A stretch of DNA of 64,000 nucleotides from Ilyonectria destructans (lineage: Eukaryota; Ascomycota; Sordariomycetes; Hypocreales; Nectriaceae), in NCBI GenBank assembly GCA_020740775.1, contig JAHEWK010000001.1, positions 744,001 to 808,000 on the forward strand, read 5' to 3'. Below are positions 11,999-23,459 of the stretch, in pieces. Position 1 is the first letter of the stretch. Every line of letters starts with the position of its first letter. The position numbers were made by a program, and so were the translations under genes. Below the pieces are notes generated by a model. It saw nothing but the letters and a program-made list of their open reading frames with translations, was not told the DNA's origin and ran no database searches.

Positions 11999-12410
11999 AC
12001 CCAAACGCTCCAAAGGAGGAGTAAACGACTCAACGAGATTTAGAAACTAATTATTCATCTGAGAGGAAGACAGCTGAATCAAACGAAAATGGTAAACTGT
12101 TCCCCTACTACCTAGACTGTGTACTCCACTGCGCCAGTCACGGTAGTCACATTTGTTTATGGAGTAGTCTGGAACTAGATGACGGCCCCGACTATTTAGT
12201 CTTGTATGTTTAAGATATTATGATGAAACGATACACAATGTATATTGAGATGATGAGAGTGTTATAGAAAGAAAAATGATTTACTGTCTGCATATCTGAG
12301 ACATGTCCATTTGCCAAACAACGTATTCAGTGAAGGTCACTTGTGTACCAAGGTCAATTCCGCCTTGTACTCTCATTCAAAGGCAAAATTACTCCCGACA
12401 ACATTGTATG
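11999..12410. other. Convergent intergenic, 3' regions
   Basis: AT-rich spacer between the stops of the PQ-loop gene and the regulator on the minus strand. It holds only the presumed 3' ends of both transcripts. Confidence 0.6.
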
Positions 12411-14577
12411 CTACAAAAGCCAATTGCCTGGGTCCACCTTCTTGAATACAAGATTTAGTAACTCAGTCGCCCTCCTTGCCTCCCTTGACCGACTACTTGA
12501 TTGGGCCCATATCCTGTAAGAATTCTTGAGAGTCGCTAAAATTTCCAACTTCATGCTTTTTTCCAACTCCTTTGGAGATGAAATAGCTTGGCACAGTACT
12601 GATGACAAAACGGTAGTGGCTGTCAGAAACTCGTGCGATATTGTTGACGACATCCTGATTCTAGCGAGAAACAAAGATCCGCCAGGCTCCATTGCGGATT
12701 CCAAAATTTGCTGGTTCTTTAGGATCTGAAGGGCAGCATTGACGCAAACATTTCGGGCATTCTCAATCTCGCTAGGATCATTAGGCGGGCTGCAGGTGAC
12801 CAGAAATTGCCAATGGAGGACAATTCGCGCCTTGTGTAGGAATCCAACCAGAATGATGCGATAGAAAATTTCTTTGGCGGAGCCGAAAAACCAATCTCCA
12901 TTTGGCGCAACCCGTAGCCGGGGTTGGAGAGAATTGTAAGACTCATCAAGTAGTTTGTTCAACCCTCGGAGGTCGCAAGCCTCTCGACTGGTGTTCATGG
13001 ATGTTTGGTATATAATTCCTATTACGGAAACCATTCTATACCTGGCAACAACGTACTGAATAGATGTAGGCTCATCGTCCGACCGGGCTGGGGGAAGTTC
13101 TAAGCTCGCTTCGTTGAAATCGCTGTCGGATATATTCCGCGGAGGCTGAGTATCCCACTGTCCCTCCTGGATCAATTTTGGGCATCCAACTTGCACAGAC
13201 AGCATGATATCTGAGGAATATAGGAATGACCATATTCGCCTTCTCATTTCGCCTTCGTAGGGGCTGAGATGTGGGAAGTGCGAGGGATCACGGTGATAGC
13301 CCATGCGTAAGGCGATGCGGAGGATTGTACCCAAAACAAGCCAGATTTTAGCCTCCGTATCGGGACGTGACAAATGCTCAATCATCAAATAATGCAATAG
13401 AGCCTCTATGACGTGAGGCCCTCCATCGGCATATCCTCCCAGACAGAGACATTGTACGACTTCGGTAGCATATAGCCCGCCATCGCAGTGTGTATCCTGG
13501 TCGCGTGGCTGAGGATGTTGGTTGTCTGTATTAAGGTCGAACAGCATTACCATAGACATCATACCAAACAAAAGGCCCAACCAGATGACTGATGTGCCAG
13601 AAGGCTCTTCCCAGAAATCTTCGTACTGAGCATCATGTTTGTTAGCAATATGAACCTGAAGAACGGTTCCTAAATAATGCTTTGGCTTTGCGGTATGCAC
13701 TCCTGAAGAAGTAGACGGGGTCTTGGGGTAGTTTGTACCTGTTGAAGGAAAGTCCCTTCGTGAAGACACGGAAAAGCTAAATGAATCAGTCGTTAGTGAA
13801 CAGCCACTTTACGCAACAATGCCTCAGAGCAACGATGAAGATTACACAAAAGATTCCTCACCATTTGAAATATCTAGATCTTTGAAGTAGGCAGCCACCA
13901 AGTTATCTGCCACCTTGCGTTCTGGGATGGTTGCAAGGAGATTTTCCATTGACGTAGGGGCGCATCCATAGAGCAGCTGGGGGGAAGCAGACACCCTTGG
14001 GGGCGAGCTGGAGAACTTTGATGAGACGTCTCCGCTCTGCTGTTGAATCTCATCTTTGAGCTCAATAATGTTATTGAGGATCGAGGTCCAATGAAAGTAG
14101 CTGACATATCCGGTCTCGACCGAGGTAGTACGAAGAGTGTTGTGAAGCCTGTGAGTAGGTGTGCGATGCTCCGCCTCAGAAGTGTCGTCTGTAGAGGCGG
14201 CAGTGGCGTTTGATCCAGACGGGAGGTGAGATATTTCCAGCAAGCACACAATTTGCTCTTCTAAAGCGGCCAACCTCCCCTTCAGGTCGTCGCGAGGGCA
14301 AGTTGGGCTGCCATGGATATATGCAACGCGGGATTTAACGGGATACGCACATTTAGAGGACAACCCCCGATTTGAACATGTGCTGCAAGGTCGTAGTCGG
14401 TCGCAACGAGTCCTAGTTCGAATGTCAAATGGGTCGCCAAACGACAAACCGATACGAATATTATACGAACTTTCGTCTCCGGCATTGATCACATGATAGC
14501 TGGTCTTTATCCCTGCGTCTACTTGGTGGAGGGCGCGGATTTCCGCCTGCAGATGGCTCCGATGTCGATGAATCCAT
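12411..14577 (-). CDS. Zn2Cys6 transcription factor
   Basis: About 646 residues. Exons are 14577-14471, 14412-13862, 13776-13739 (38 bases) and 13655-12411. The first splice forms the zinc cluster CDQCRRRKTRCDRLRPCSTC; its cysteines are at 29, 32, 39, 45, 48 and 57. The tiny third exon and the next splice create FPCLHEGTFLQQ followed by QYEDFWEEPSGTSV. This is the familiar start of the fungal_trans domain, which supports using the distant acceptor at 13656 rather than retaining the region. An upstream in-frame ATG at 14646 would add 23 residues; I prefer 14577, whose context CAACA ATG G is better. It is divergent from an MFS exporter 373 bases away, a common regulator/transporter arrangement. 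The target genes are not shown by the sequence. Confidence 0.85.
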
Positions 14578-14949
14578 TGTTGGGTGAAAAGCATGCTCCG
14601 CGTTTGATGAAGTGATGGCAGAGTTGACGAGTGAGCTGAGAATCATGTACCGAACTCTCCACTTATATGACCGCTATTATTGGTCAGAACAGTCGCTAAG
14701 AAATTAAGCTGGCGCGAGTCGGACTCCCAGCAACCCGATCCTCCGACCCTCCGAACCCGATTCCCGGAAAAGTGGAGTCAAACGATTGTCGGTCACGGAG
14801 GATGGCTGACAGGAGGAACATGCCACTATGGATGATGTGTGCCTGACATAAAATAAAACACATATAAACCAGCTGTCCTGGAACTGTAATCAAATGAGAG
14901 CCTGCCAGCTCCAACCAAACTCACAAGTACAAGAAGATCCTTGGTCATC
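14578..14949. promoter_or_regulatory. Divergent promoter, regulator and MFS exporter
   Basis: This 372-bp region separates the starts of two oppositely transcribed genes. Around 14,735-14,770 it carries several CCG/CGG triplets in close order (CCTCCGACCCTCCGAACCCG), the core recognised by Zn2Cys6 proteins, so auto- and cross-regulation is possible. That role is inferred from the triplets alone. Confidence 0.35.
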
Positions 14950-16604
14950 ATGGAACCTAAACCCGATTCTCAAGGCGTCAAGTTGGTTGACTGGGACGGA
15001 CCCGATGACCCACGACACCCGTACAACTGGCCCAAAACACAGCGGATGACCCATATTGCTCTCGTCAGCTTCATCACATTGGTAGTGTAGGTTACGGTTG
15101 TCGCCTCAGGGTCGAAAAGTTGAGTCGTGGCTTACACTTACAGAAACCTTGCCGCAACGCTCTTCTCCCCAGCCGCAGCGAAGCTCGTCGTCGACTTTTC
15201 CATTACAAACTCAACTATGGCTTCACTTACCGTATCTATCTACCTGTTAGGGTTCGCATTAGGCCCGTTGGTGATTGCGCCACTTTCTGAGCTCTATGGT
15301 CGCTTGTGGATCTATCATATCTGCAATGTGGTTTTCTTAGCCTTCACCATCGGCTGCGCCACCTCCAAGAATCTCGCCTCGTTTCTAATATGTCGATTCC
15401 TTGCTGGTTGCGCTGGCGCTGCTCCTCTTACTATTGGCGGTGGTACTATTGCAGATTTGGTCCCTGTTGAAAAAAGGGGGGCGGCGATGGCCGCGTTTGG
15501 AATTGGTCCGCTTCTTGGCCCTGTAAGTCCTTGCATGCCGCTCAGGGAGGTTGTGGTGATTAATATTTTTGGGTATAGGTCTTGGGACCTATTATTGGAG
15601 GTCTTGTAGCTGCGGATTTGGGCTGGCGGTGGACCTTGTGGATCATCAGTATCATCGTGAGTGGGCTACCGTTCAGTCGAACAGTCACAAAACCCATTAC
15701 TAATCGTGCACCAGGGCGGCGTTCAAACCCTTCTAAGCTTCACCTTTATGAGAGAGACCTATTCCCCTATCCTGCTTGCTCGAATAGTCAAAAAGATGCG
15801 AGCAGAATCGGGAGATCAATCGCTACAGCCAAAGGGAGTGACCAACGACAAGCCTACGACACTCTTCCTACGTGCCACTATCCGACCTACCAAGATACTA
15901 TTCTGCTCTCCAATCGTTTTGTCTCTCTCTCTGTTCAATGCTTTCGTCTTCGGGATGATGTTCCTGCTGTTTACAACCTTTCCGACAGTCTTCCAACTCC
16001 AATACGGGTTCGGCACTCGTGTTTCAGGCCTCAGCTACCTTGGACTGGGCATCGGCATGCTGATAGCTCTCTTTGGTTTCAGGATTCTGAGTGACAGGAT
16101 CCTAAAACGAATGAAGGGTGTGGATGTCCCGAAACCTGAATACCGGCTTCCTCTCATGATGTGGTTTAGCCCCCTAATCCCGGTGGGATTCTTTTTCTAT
16201 GGTTGGACGGCTGAGTACAAAGTTCACTGGATTGTACCAATTTTGGCAACATCATTCATCGGTTCTGGAAGTCTCTTCATTATGGTGAGTCCTCCAAAGC
16301 TCACAAAACTAGATCAACCAAAGCAATCCAGACTTACTAACTAAATATGCAGCTGCCGTCTCAAATTTACGTTGTCGATGCATTTGGGGCTCACGGCGCA
16401 GCATCTGCTCTGGCCGCTTTGGCAGTTATTCGATCAATTTTCGGATGCTTTATTCCTCTTGCAGGACCGAAACTTTATGAGGACCTCGGTTTTGGGTGGG
16501 GAAATTCGGTTCTCGGATTCATAACTCTAGCATTTACACCAGTTCCATTCGTGCTGTACAAGTACGGCGAAAGTCTCCGACAGAGGTTCCCGATCAAACT
16601 CTAG
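14950..16604 (+). CDS. MFS transporter, DHA1-type multidrug/polyamine exporter-like
   Basis: About 471 residues in five exons: 14950-15086, 15144-15522, 15579-15656, 15715-16284 and 16353-16604. The N-terminus has the DPRHPYNWP box that precedes helix 1 in fungal drug:H+ antiporters of the 12-helix family. Helix 5 carries GPVLGPIIGG across the exon 2/3 junction, the antiporter motif C (GPxxGP) region. LSELYGRLW is the loop 2-3 motif A variant. The central loop between helices 6 and 7 is short. These marks indicate proton-driven export of small molecules at the plasma membrane. Its divergent partner is a Zn2Cys6 regulator. There is no biosynthetic enzyme next to it, so self-protection against a foreign compound is as likely as export of a product. 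Confidence 0.88.
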
Positions 16605-16970
16605 TAGCCATCAAATTCCAACAACGTATTATAGCGACAAGCTCTTCATGGACAATCGAGTGACGCCAAGAGACGCATCTGAAGGCACCCAAAGATACAT
16701 CACAGGTTCAAAGCGTCGAGGGGTATCGAGGAGTCTATTTTTTATTCATCTTGGGAATGCCCAAAGTGTATTATTTTGCTGTCCATCCATGATGTCGGCC
16801 AATAAAAACAAACTCCCAAATTCAGAAAAATCAACGGTCCCTAGACGACCCTTTGGTCGGCAACCCAAGCGACCTATCTCCCTTGTGTCGCTCACCAGAA
16901 AGTACGAGCACCAGCACCGACATTTTTTTATACCTAGCACCAATGCCAATTTCAAGTATAACGCAAGTTC
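16605..16970. other. Convergent intergenic
   Basis: The 366-bp spacer lies between the MFS stop and the stop of the GHKL-fold gene. Some short frames cross it but none has supporting features. Confidence 0.5.
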
Positions 16971-19541
16971 TTATGCACCTGTTCGTCGTCGCTTCCCGTC
17001 GTTGCGTGCATCACCAGGCTGTTCTTTGGCGATACCAATCACAACCGAGCCCTTCTTTTGGTCAACGGCGTCAAACCAATCCCGCCGCTCAATAATATCC
17101 AGTGATTCGAGTGCGTTTCCTGGGGCTTGGAATGGGTCAGAATTGGCATATTATGTTTGTTATTTCCAAGGATAACGTACTGTAAGATTTTCTCGGCATA
17201 TGTTGTCCCAACACTCCTCGCTGAGCTTCCCTAGCGGTTTGAACATCCGATATGAGAGCAATGGAACTCGGATCGGAAAACCTGAACATGACTACAAAAT
17301 AGGATTTTCCAGTCTTGAGTGACTCGAAGTCGTAGAAGCCCTGATCCGGTGGGAGTGTTAGAGCAAGGCATTGTTGGGCTCTACTCTCACCAGTTCCAGC
17401 GGAATTTTGTGGCTGTCTCGGAGTTATACAACGTACAACATCCTCATGGACTAGACGACTGTATGTCAATAATTTACACATGTTGGGTATGTAAGTGGGA
17501 AACTTACATTCTGATGCAACGACATTTTGGCGAAGATGGGAGCCAGTTGACTCGTGATGCAGCTGAACACTCATGAGGTTGTTGTTGCCCCATGACGACT
17601 TACCGTCCCATCGAAGCGTGAGCTGGTTGTTGAGGGAAGAAGACGGACCCAAATAAAAGTGTTTCTTCATCCCCAAGTAGTCAAGAAGTCCCTGCTTGGC
17701 ATAAATCTGCTCTTGCTTCTCTTTTTCGACTTCGGTAGACTTGCCGGCATACACTCCGTGAAGAACATTAGAAAAGAGTCTGCTGACTGAGTGGAAAAGC
17801 ACATTACTTTCCAAGAGGGTGCTCGGTACACCGAGTTCCCTGGTTGAACCAGCTTTTGTGAGCCACTTTTCATGGATCTTGACGGACGTTTTGGCTTCGA
17901 CGAGGCAGATATCGAGGGCCAGCGGTCCTGCTTTCACGAACTCCACACCCATGCTGGAGGTCCTGATGCAGCCTCGCAGGTTTGCTCGAATGAGCCGATG
18001 GGTCTCTTGGGCAAATGAAGTATTTGGGACCAAGGTCACTTCGGCATTCAGGAATCGTCGCTGCTCCTCCTGTGCGGCTGTTCTCACGACATCAAACCTT
18101 CCCAATATCGACCAGTATGCGTTGGGAAGCTCCACTCCCTCACGGCCGAGTCCATGAATAATCTTCGACAGTCGGGGGTTCTTGGTGTCGTTAGCTCACA
18201 CTGTCAATGAGTAGTCAATGATGCTCACTAAGGGTGGTTGGATTTACCTGCGCCTTCTCATGGGTAGAATAGTACCATTTCTTTCCTCCTGAGAAGAGGT
18301 GGTCTCTGAGTCTAGTAACAGTTCCTCTTTGAAACACCGTCGGCCTTGCCACATCCGCATACAGCGTTTCTGACGAGGGTATTTCGGAGTTGGGTGAGGC
18401 GGACGCGAGTAGCATTTCATGAAGATGAATGATGAACTCCGGCTTTTGGATCAAGACCTGATCCCATATTCTGAGAATAGCCTGGGATTCCGCATTTTGC
18501 CCCTCAATATGCTTTCTTTCCCGATTCGTCAATCCATTGCGGAAGTTATATCCAAATTTCAATGGCTTGCCTGTCACGCTAGCCGAGTCCTGACTGGTTG
18601 ATTCCTTTAGGAGGAGACCTTTGAGGTACAAATTTCCACGACGGGGCAATTTGATGTTGCAAATCAGATCACCTTCGGTAGTTCGCACGATATCTTTGTC
18701 CGGGATACTTTGCAGGAAGATGGCGGATGTGCACCACCGGTTGAATTGATCGATGTGGACACGATCTCGTGTTCGCAAGACGCCCTTGTCATCTCGGCCT
18801 TTCCTCTTCGACCAGCCGATCAAGAACTGGACGTCTTCGGATGCGGACGGTGCGAAGGGGATCATGCCGTCTTTCAGTAGAACTTGACTTGCTTTCTGTT
18901 CGGTGTCGATCTGGGCGTAAGTCATTTTACCAAGCCGAGCCACCAATTTTTTGAGATTGGAAAAGTTGAAGTTCCAGCGAACATTGCCAGTAGTGCAACG
19001 GATCGCGTGGTTTTGGTGGCCGCGTAGGAGTACCAGAAGGGCGAGTTTGAGGCCTTCGCCATGTGCACCAGCCTGAGTGTCCTCGTTTCTCTTACTTGAG
19101 CTGCCAAAGTCCAGATTCCCCGGCTGAAGTACAGCTTTCCGGTTTGTAACTTCAACAAAGCCTTCTTTGCTGTCGAAAGGGGAGAACCGGATATACCCGA
19201 GGCTGTCCGTAGCGAGTTTCGGATTGGGGACAGTGTAGGTGATGTGCGTTTTTCCGTTAATAGATCGCACTTTGCGGACAACCTTGAACTCGCTTTCAGA
19301 AAGTCTAAACGAGTCGATGATGCCGTCTCGCCTAGAAAGATACATTTTAGCACCGGAATCTATTGAAGGGCATAAATTAACAGTAGTCATACCAGTTCTG
19401 AACGAGCTCACGGAAGGCCTCCACTGGGCCCCATTGCGTATACCCAGAGCTGACACTGAGATTTATAGTGCGGTTTCTGGCGATAGAGGCCAAAGTGACT
19501 TCCTGTTCCACGCCGGAGTCGTTTTCGTCGTCGCTAGACAT
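16971..19541 (-). CDS. GHKL-type ATPase-fold protein of unknown function
   Basis: About 763 residues by my model. Exons are 19541-19393, 19331-18248, 18180-17604, 17562-17508, 17458-17181 and 17119-16971. The first splice gives EAFRELVQNWRDGI, a GHKL N-box (E45, N49) like those of MORC, MutL or Hsp90 ATPases. GAHGEGLK at 138-145 fits the glycine-rich ATP lid (GxxGxG). A clear DxGxG motif is lacking; it may have diverged to NRKAVLQPG near 113-121. The two small introns of 41 and 49 bp shift frame in compensating ways, giving NWLPSSPKCRC then RLVHEDVVRC. The last exon continues as SLDIIERRDWFDAVDQ and ends in a basic KRRR tail, extending well past an apparent stop at 17137. This tail may aid nuclear targeting. 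The 41-bp intron is unusually short and is the weakest point. Function is unknown; a chromatin or signalling ATPase is only a fold-based guess. Confidence 0.72.
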
Positions 19542-20624
19542 GGTTGGCAACACGTACTGGTGGCCCGAATCTCTGCAGTAGAGTCGGAAAAGAGTGGGTG
19601 AGGAGGGTGAAATCTCTGCAGGAGTTTCAAGGAGGAGATGAGAAGGGAGTGGCCTTTATAGTTGGTCGAGAATCCCATCTCGTAAGCAACAAGAGGTAGG
19701 CTGTTTGTTCACTGAGGCAATCACAAGTATGCGCGTATGCAGTATGCGCCATGCAATATAAGCATCGCTGTTAGGTACTCGTATGGAAGCTTGTGCAGGG
19801 CGGCTAATTGACCGGCTAACAACTCCGATATGACACAACTAAACATGGTTGATAACAAAGGGAATTTCACTTGGAGAGTGAATTGTTTGACTGGTCTGAA
19901 AGGCTTGCAGGGGAAACCTGTAGTTTGTGTTTGCCCGCTATTAAATGTGGTGCTGCAAGCGGCATAGTTTGTGAATTGCTTGCACGAGGCTTGTGAGGGC
20001 AACCCGCCGGACAACAAAGAATCCCGCGGTTTGACTTGGGCTGTCTTAGACACCGCAGCTTCCACTGCGTCGGCATTTAGTTTGTTACTTTGAGCAGATT
20101 GTGCGTGTTTCCTAGGGCATAGAGTGGCCGCGTCATTGAGTGGAGAGAAGTTGGGTGATGACGTCTCGGCTCTTTGACCCTAACACACAATCATGGTGAA
20201 CTTGGAGCGATTGCACTGGATTTGCTACAGGGACCACGAAACCTACATTTAAATAAAATCTTCCTATATGCCGGCTGCCTTGGGCAAATTCGGCAATTCA
20301 AGACATCCACGTTCCAAGTATAGGGTAAACATCTGAAACATTCCTGACGCCAACATCCAGCTACTTGATTGGCTGCCTGGACAATCTCGGTGAGATCCGC
20401 CCCTTATCGCGCCAATCTTATCCGATAACGTCTCACCTCGGCCGCGATTGGCAAAGGACAGCTCATAGCTCTCCTTTTTACGCTTCAAGGGCGCGTCAGC
20501 TCAACCCAACCCGCCAAAGTCTCACATCCAAGAAGCCACCAACTCGTCTCCCGACGCCGCCACAGAGTCAATCCGCCTTGTCATGACGTAGACGCAGGGC
20601 TCGAGAGACTGTCGACCCGTCACC
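19542..20624. other. Divergent intergenic, about 1.1 kb
   Basis: Promoters of the GHKL-fold gene (minus) and the Mpv17-like gene (plus). Short open frames show no recognisable protein. A minimal upstream frame lies at 20583-20591. Confidence 0.5.
20583..20591 (+). promoter_or_regulatory. Minimal upstream ORF (Met-Thr-stop)
   Basis: ATG ACG TAG occurs 34 bases before the Mpv17-like ATG, inside its presumed leader. Such a minimal upstream frame can lower translation of the main frame if the transcript includes it. The transcription start is not known from the sequence. Confidence 0.3.
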
Positions 20625-21251
20625 ATGCGCCGGGCGCTCAATCTGCGCCTCGCCGGCCAGGCCATGGCGCTCAAGGTCTCGGCCAACCTGGTGGTGCAGT
20701 TCCTGATGCGCTGGAAGGATCCCCTGCGCATCTTCGACTGGCAGCAGGTCGGCGAGTTTGCCCTGTACGGCCTGATGGGCTCCCAGGTCGGCAACATCAT
20801 CCAGTTCCTCCTGGAGGACTGGTTCCCAACCCGGAACGCCCCCGTCGGCGGCCTGCTCCCAGATACACTCGGCCACGCCCGCCAGCTGGAGGAGAAGAGG
20901 GATGACGACCCGGCAAAGGCAAAGACGTGGAGGACCTGTCTCAAAGTGGGCGACGACGTCAGCTTCCGCAACGTGCTGGCCAAGCTGATTCTCGACCAAA
21001 CCCTCGGCCTGTTCATCAGCGGCTGCATCTTCCTCATCTGCACCAACTTCATGCGCGTGGCGCAGCTGCCCCTGGTCTTCCTCGTTGTCCGCGAGCGCAT
21101 CTGGCCGCTCATCAAGGCCGGCTGGCACATCTGGCCGCTGGTGGCCGTCTGCAATTTCCTCTGGGTGCCGGTGCGCTCACGCGTGCTCGTGGCCGTGTGC
21201 GTGGGATTTGGTTGGAGCATCTTTTTGAGCATCTTTGCGATGAGGACTTAG
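20625..21251 (+). CDS. Mpv17/PMP22 family membrane protein
   Basis: Single-exon protein of 208 residues with a CACC ATG start. The C-terminal part carries the family signature: KAGWHIWPLVAVCNF, then WVPVRSR, then a tryptophan-containing last helix (GFGWSIFLSIF). The middle has NVLAKLILDQT, the other conserved block. Four hydrophobic segments are expected. Members sit in the inner mitochondrial, peroxisomal or vacuolar membranes and are linked to channel activity or mitochondrial DNA upkeep (Sym1, Mpv17, PMP22). Here the N-terminus is arginine-rich and amphipathic, which fits mitochondrial or peroxisomal insertion. The region around residues 78-107 (charged, EEKRDDDPAKAK) is a longer hydrophilic loop than usual. 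Which organelle it serves cannot be told from this sequence. Confidence 0.8.
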   Translation: MRRALNLRLAGQAMALKVSANLVVQFLMRWKDPLRIFDWQQVGEFALYGLMGSQVGNIIQFLLEDWFPTRNAPVGGLLPDTLGHARQLEEKRDDDPAKAKTWRTCLKVGDDVSFRNVLAKLILDQTLGLFISGCIFLICTNFMRVAQLPLVFLVVRERIWPLIKAGWHIWPLVAVCNFLWVPVRSRVLVAVCVGFGWSIFLSIFAMRT

Positions 21252-21545
21252 CGAGCGAAGGAGAGCATGGATTATACCCGTCTGGCCGAGAACCGGCAGT
21301 CCTTTTGTACTACTACCGTTGTCCAATCTGTTTATGGACACTCTCTTAACCCAAATGAACCGTCTGCTGGCAGCTCGCTTCGGCAAGCGGTAAGCCTCAC
21401 ATTCATTCCTCGTGCGGCTCAAAAGCGGACCGCCGGGATGCTGATTATGGCAACACACCTCGCGCTAACATCAGCGCTGGGAAAGCGATTTTTCTTTATT
21501 TTAGTCATTGGCATCAATACTATGCGTGTGTTTTTCTTTTTCAAA

Positions 21546-22807
21546 TCAGTACAAGTGCTCCTTTACGTACACACTAAGCTTCTCCAATCCCTCCTTCAAC
21601 ACGTCCGCATCGCATACATAGCCGAACCGAACGTAGCCTTTGAAGTCCTTGCCGCCGCCGAAACATCTTGAACCAGGCACAACAAAAACCTTGGTCTTCT
21701 CTAGGAGATCCTGACAGAAGCGCACATCGTCGACTGGCTCCCCTTTTACAGTGAACCGCACGAATGCAGTTGTCCCAGCCAGGGGCTTAACCCACGAGCA
21801 CACATCATTGTGGTCATTCACAAATGCCTCCAAGAGTGCCACGTTGTTTTTCGCCATTCCAATATTTCGCTGGAGCAATGGTGCCAAGACGGGCGGAGAC
21901 AGTGCATAGGCCGCGAGTTGGTCATCGATTTGGGAGACGCTGATGGAGGTATAATCTCGTGCCGCTGCCATGGCATCGATGATTTTCTTGTCCTTGGATG
22001 CAACCCACCCGACACGAATGCCTGCCATGGCAAATGCCTTTGACATGGATCCTGTGACGACAGTTCTCTCATAACCCAATGTGGCGACAGAGGGAGGAGC
22101 GACATAGCCAGGCTGATACAAATCATGGAACAAGGGCCGATATACTTCGTCAGAGAAGAGAATGATGTCTCGAGCTTTGGCAAACTCGACAATCTTTGTC
22201 AGAACCTCGACGGGGATTGGCGCTCCTGTAGGGTTGTTTGGGTTGTTGATGATGATCATCTGCATTGGTTAGTGTAAATGCAATTAGCTCAGAGAGGAGC
22301 GTAAAGCTATACCTTAGTGTTGGTCTTGACAAGGCTTTCAAGAGCACTGACATCCGGCACATTGCCATTGTCTGTAGTGAGCTTCCATAGCGACACTTCA
22401 GCTCCAATGCTCTCTGGTAGACTGTAGAGTTGCTGATAGGTTGGGTAGACGCAGATAACATGGTCCCCTGGGTTGATAAGAGTGTAAAGCGACAGAAAAT
22501 TGGCACCAATAGCACCCTGGGTAATGAGAATGTCGTCGGCATCAACATTCCCAGCGGGGCTCCCCGATGGCCCGGAGTTGAACAGCCCAGCTACTCTCTC
22601 GCGGAGTTCGGTGGAGCCTCGAATCGGACCATACAGGAGCTTCGTCCCGAAATTGATGGGTTGGGAGGATGTCTTGTCCAGGGAGAGGTCGAAGAGATCA
22701 TTGATGGAGACAGAGGCGACACAAGTCTCTGCGGTATTGATAGCGCCTGGTGTCGTCTCGTAGTCGTTCATCCATCGCTCGACATCGAATTCAGGAAGGC
22801 GAACCAT
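21546..22807 (-). CDS. PLP-dependent aminotransferase, class I/II
   Basis: About 402 residues in two exons, 22807-22313 and 22259-21546. The intron has GT-AG ends and falls just before the NNPNNPTG block. Fold-type I features in order: TQGAIGANFLSLYTL (cofactor phosphate region), INNPNNPTGAP (cofactor-ring Asn), DEVYRPL (Asp-Tyr pair on the pyridine nitrogen and O3'), SMSKAFAMAGIRVGW with the likely Schiff-base Lys239, and YVRFGYV with the substrate-carboxylate Arg. The short N-terminal lobe and the GTKLLYGPIRGS segment recall the aspartate/capreomycidine-synthase-like group of fungal aminotransferases. The exact substrate is unknown. It is divergent from a second aminotransferase of the same group, 652 bases away, suggesting a local duplication and perhaps joint regulation. 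Confidence 0.9.
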
Positions 22808-23459
22808 GATGGCTGTGGAAGATCTGAGAATACAGGGATAAATTGAATATGCAGCGAGTGTATTGGATAATGCAGATGCCGATATAATATGGCAGAAAGG
22901 CAGGAGATATTCCGTCTTGAAATGGGCGATTAAATACTTGACTTACACCTAACGTTCGGTCCGAGTTGGCTATCTAGACCGGTCCCACACCCGTACTAAA
23001 GAGTCTAGACGCAACGGGCGCGACGAAAGGCGCAGCCCCACAATTTGTCGTTAGATCGAGGAGGGAAGGACTCTCCGAACAATTGAGCCAAGGAAAGAAG
23101 CTCCGAAGTCCTGGGAGGGAAGTTCGAGCCGGAATCGGGAGGGAAGCTCGAACCGGAGGCCTTGACGAAGTGCAGCCACCACCAACTCGCGGAACGCCTC
23201 GGTCTACGCTTGGGATGGTTGATGAACCACCATGTAGCCATGCTGTTTAGCAATGAGAGAGTCGACATGTGACTCAAAAGAAGCCGCGAATATCCGCCAC
23301 GTAGACCGTGCATCTATGCTTCGTTAGTCTATAAAACCTCCTTTTATCACTGAATACCTCGTGACTTTTATACACAGCACCATCGTCCGGCATCAACTCA
23401 CCCCGCACCCACCAAACACTCCAGCAATCTGATCCATTTTGTCCCCAGCACACACCAAG
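22808..23459. promoter_or_regulatory. Divergent promoter of two aminotransferases
   Basis: The 652-bp region drives two aminotransferase genes in opposite directions. It contains a 24-bp direct repeat (23113-23160) and several GGGAAG and CGGAG runs. No gene lies within it. Confidence 0.45.
23113..23160. repeat. Two tandem copies of a 24-bp unit
   Basis: Units 23113-23136 and 23137-23160 start with GGGAGGGAAG and match at 20 of 24 positions. They sit in the middle of the divergent aminotransferase promoter, and each carries a CCGGA core. Confidence 0.75.

Noticed and set aside
13656..13738. Coding continuation through the region upstream of exon 4 in the 12.4-14.6 kb regulator
   Set aside because: Reading through gives a frame that does not join the zinc-cluster exon; splicing it out restores the typical LH-TF-FW segment of fungal regulators.
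17137..17181. Apparent C-terminus of the GHKL protein at the simple stop
   Set aside because: A well-formed intron leads to a further exon with clear coding character, so this segment is treated as intron.
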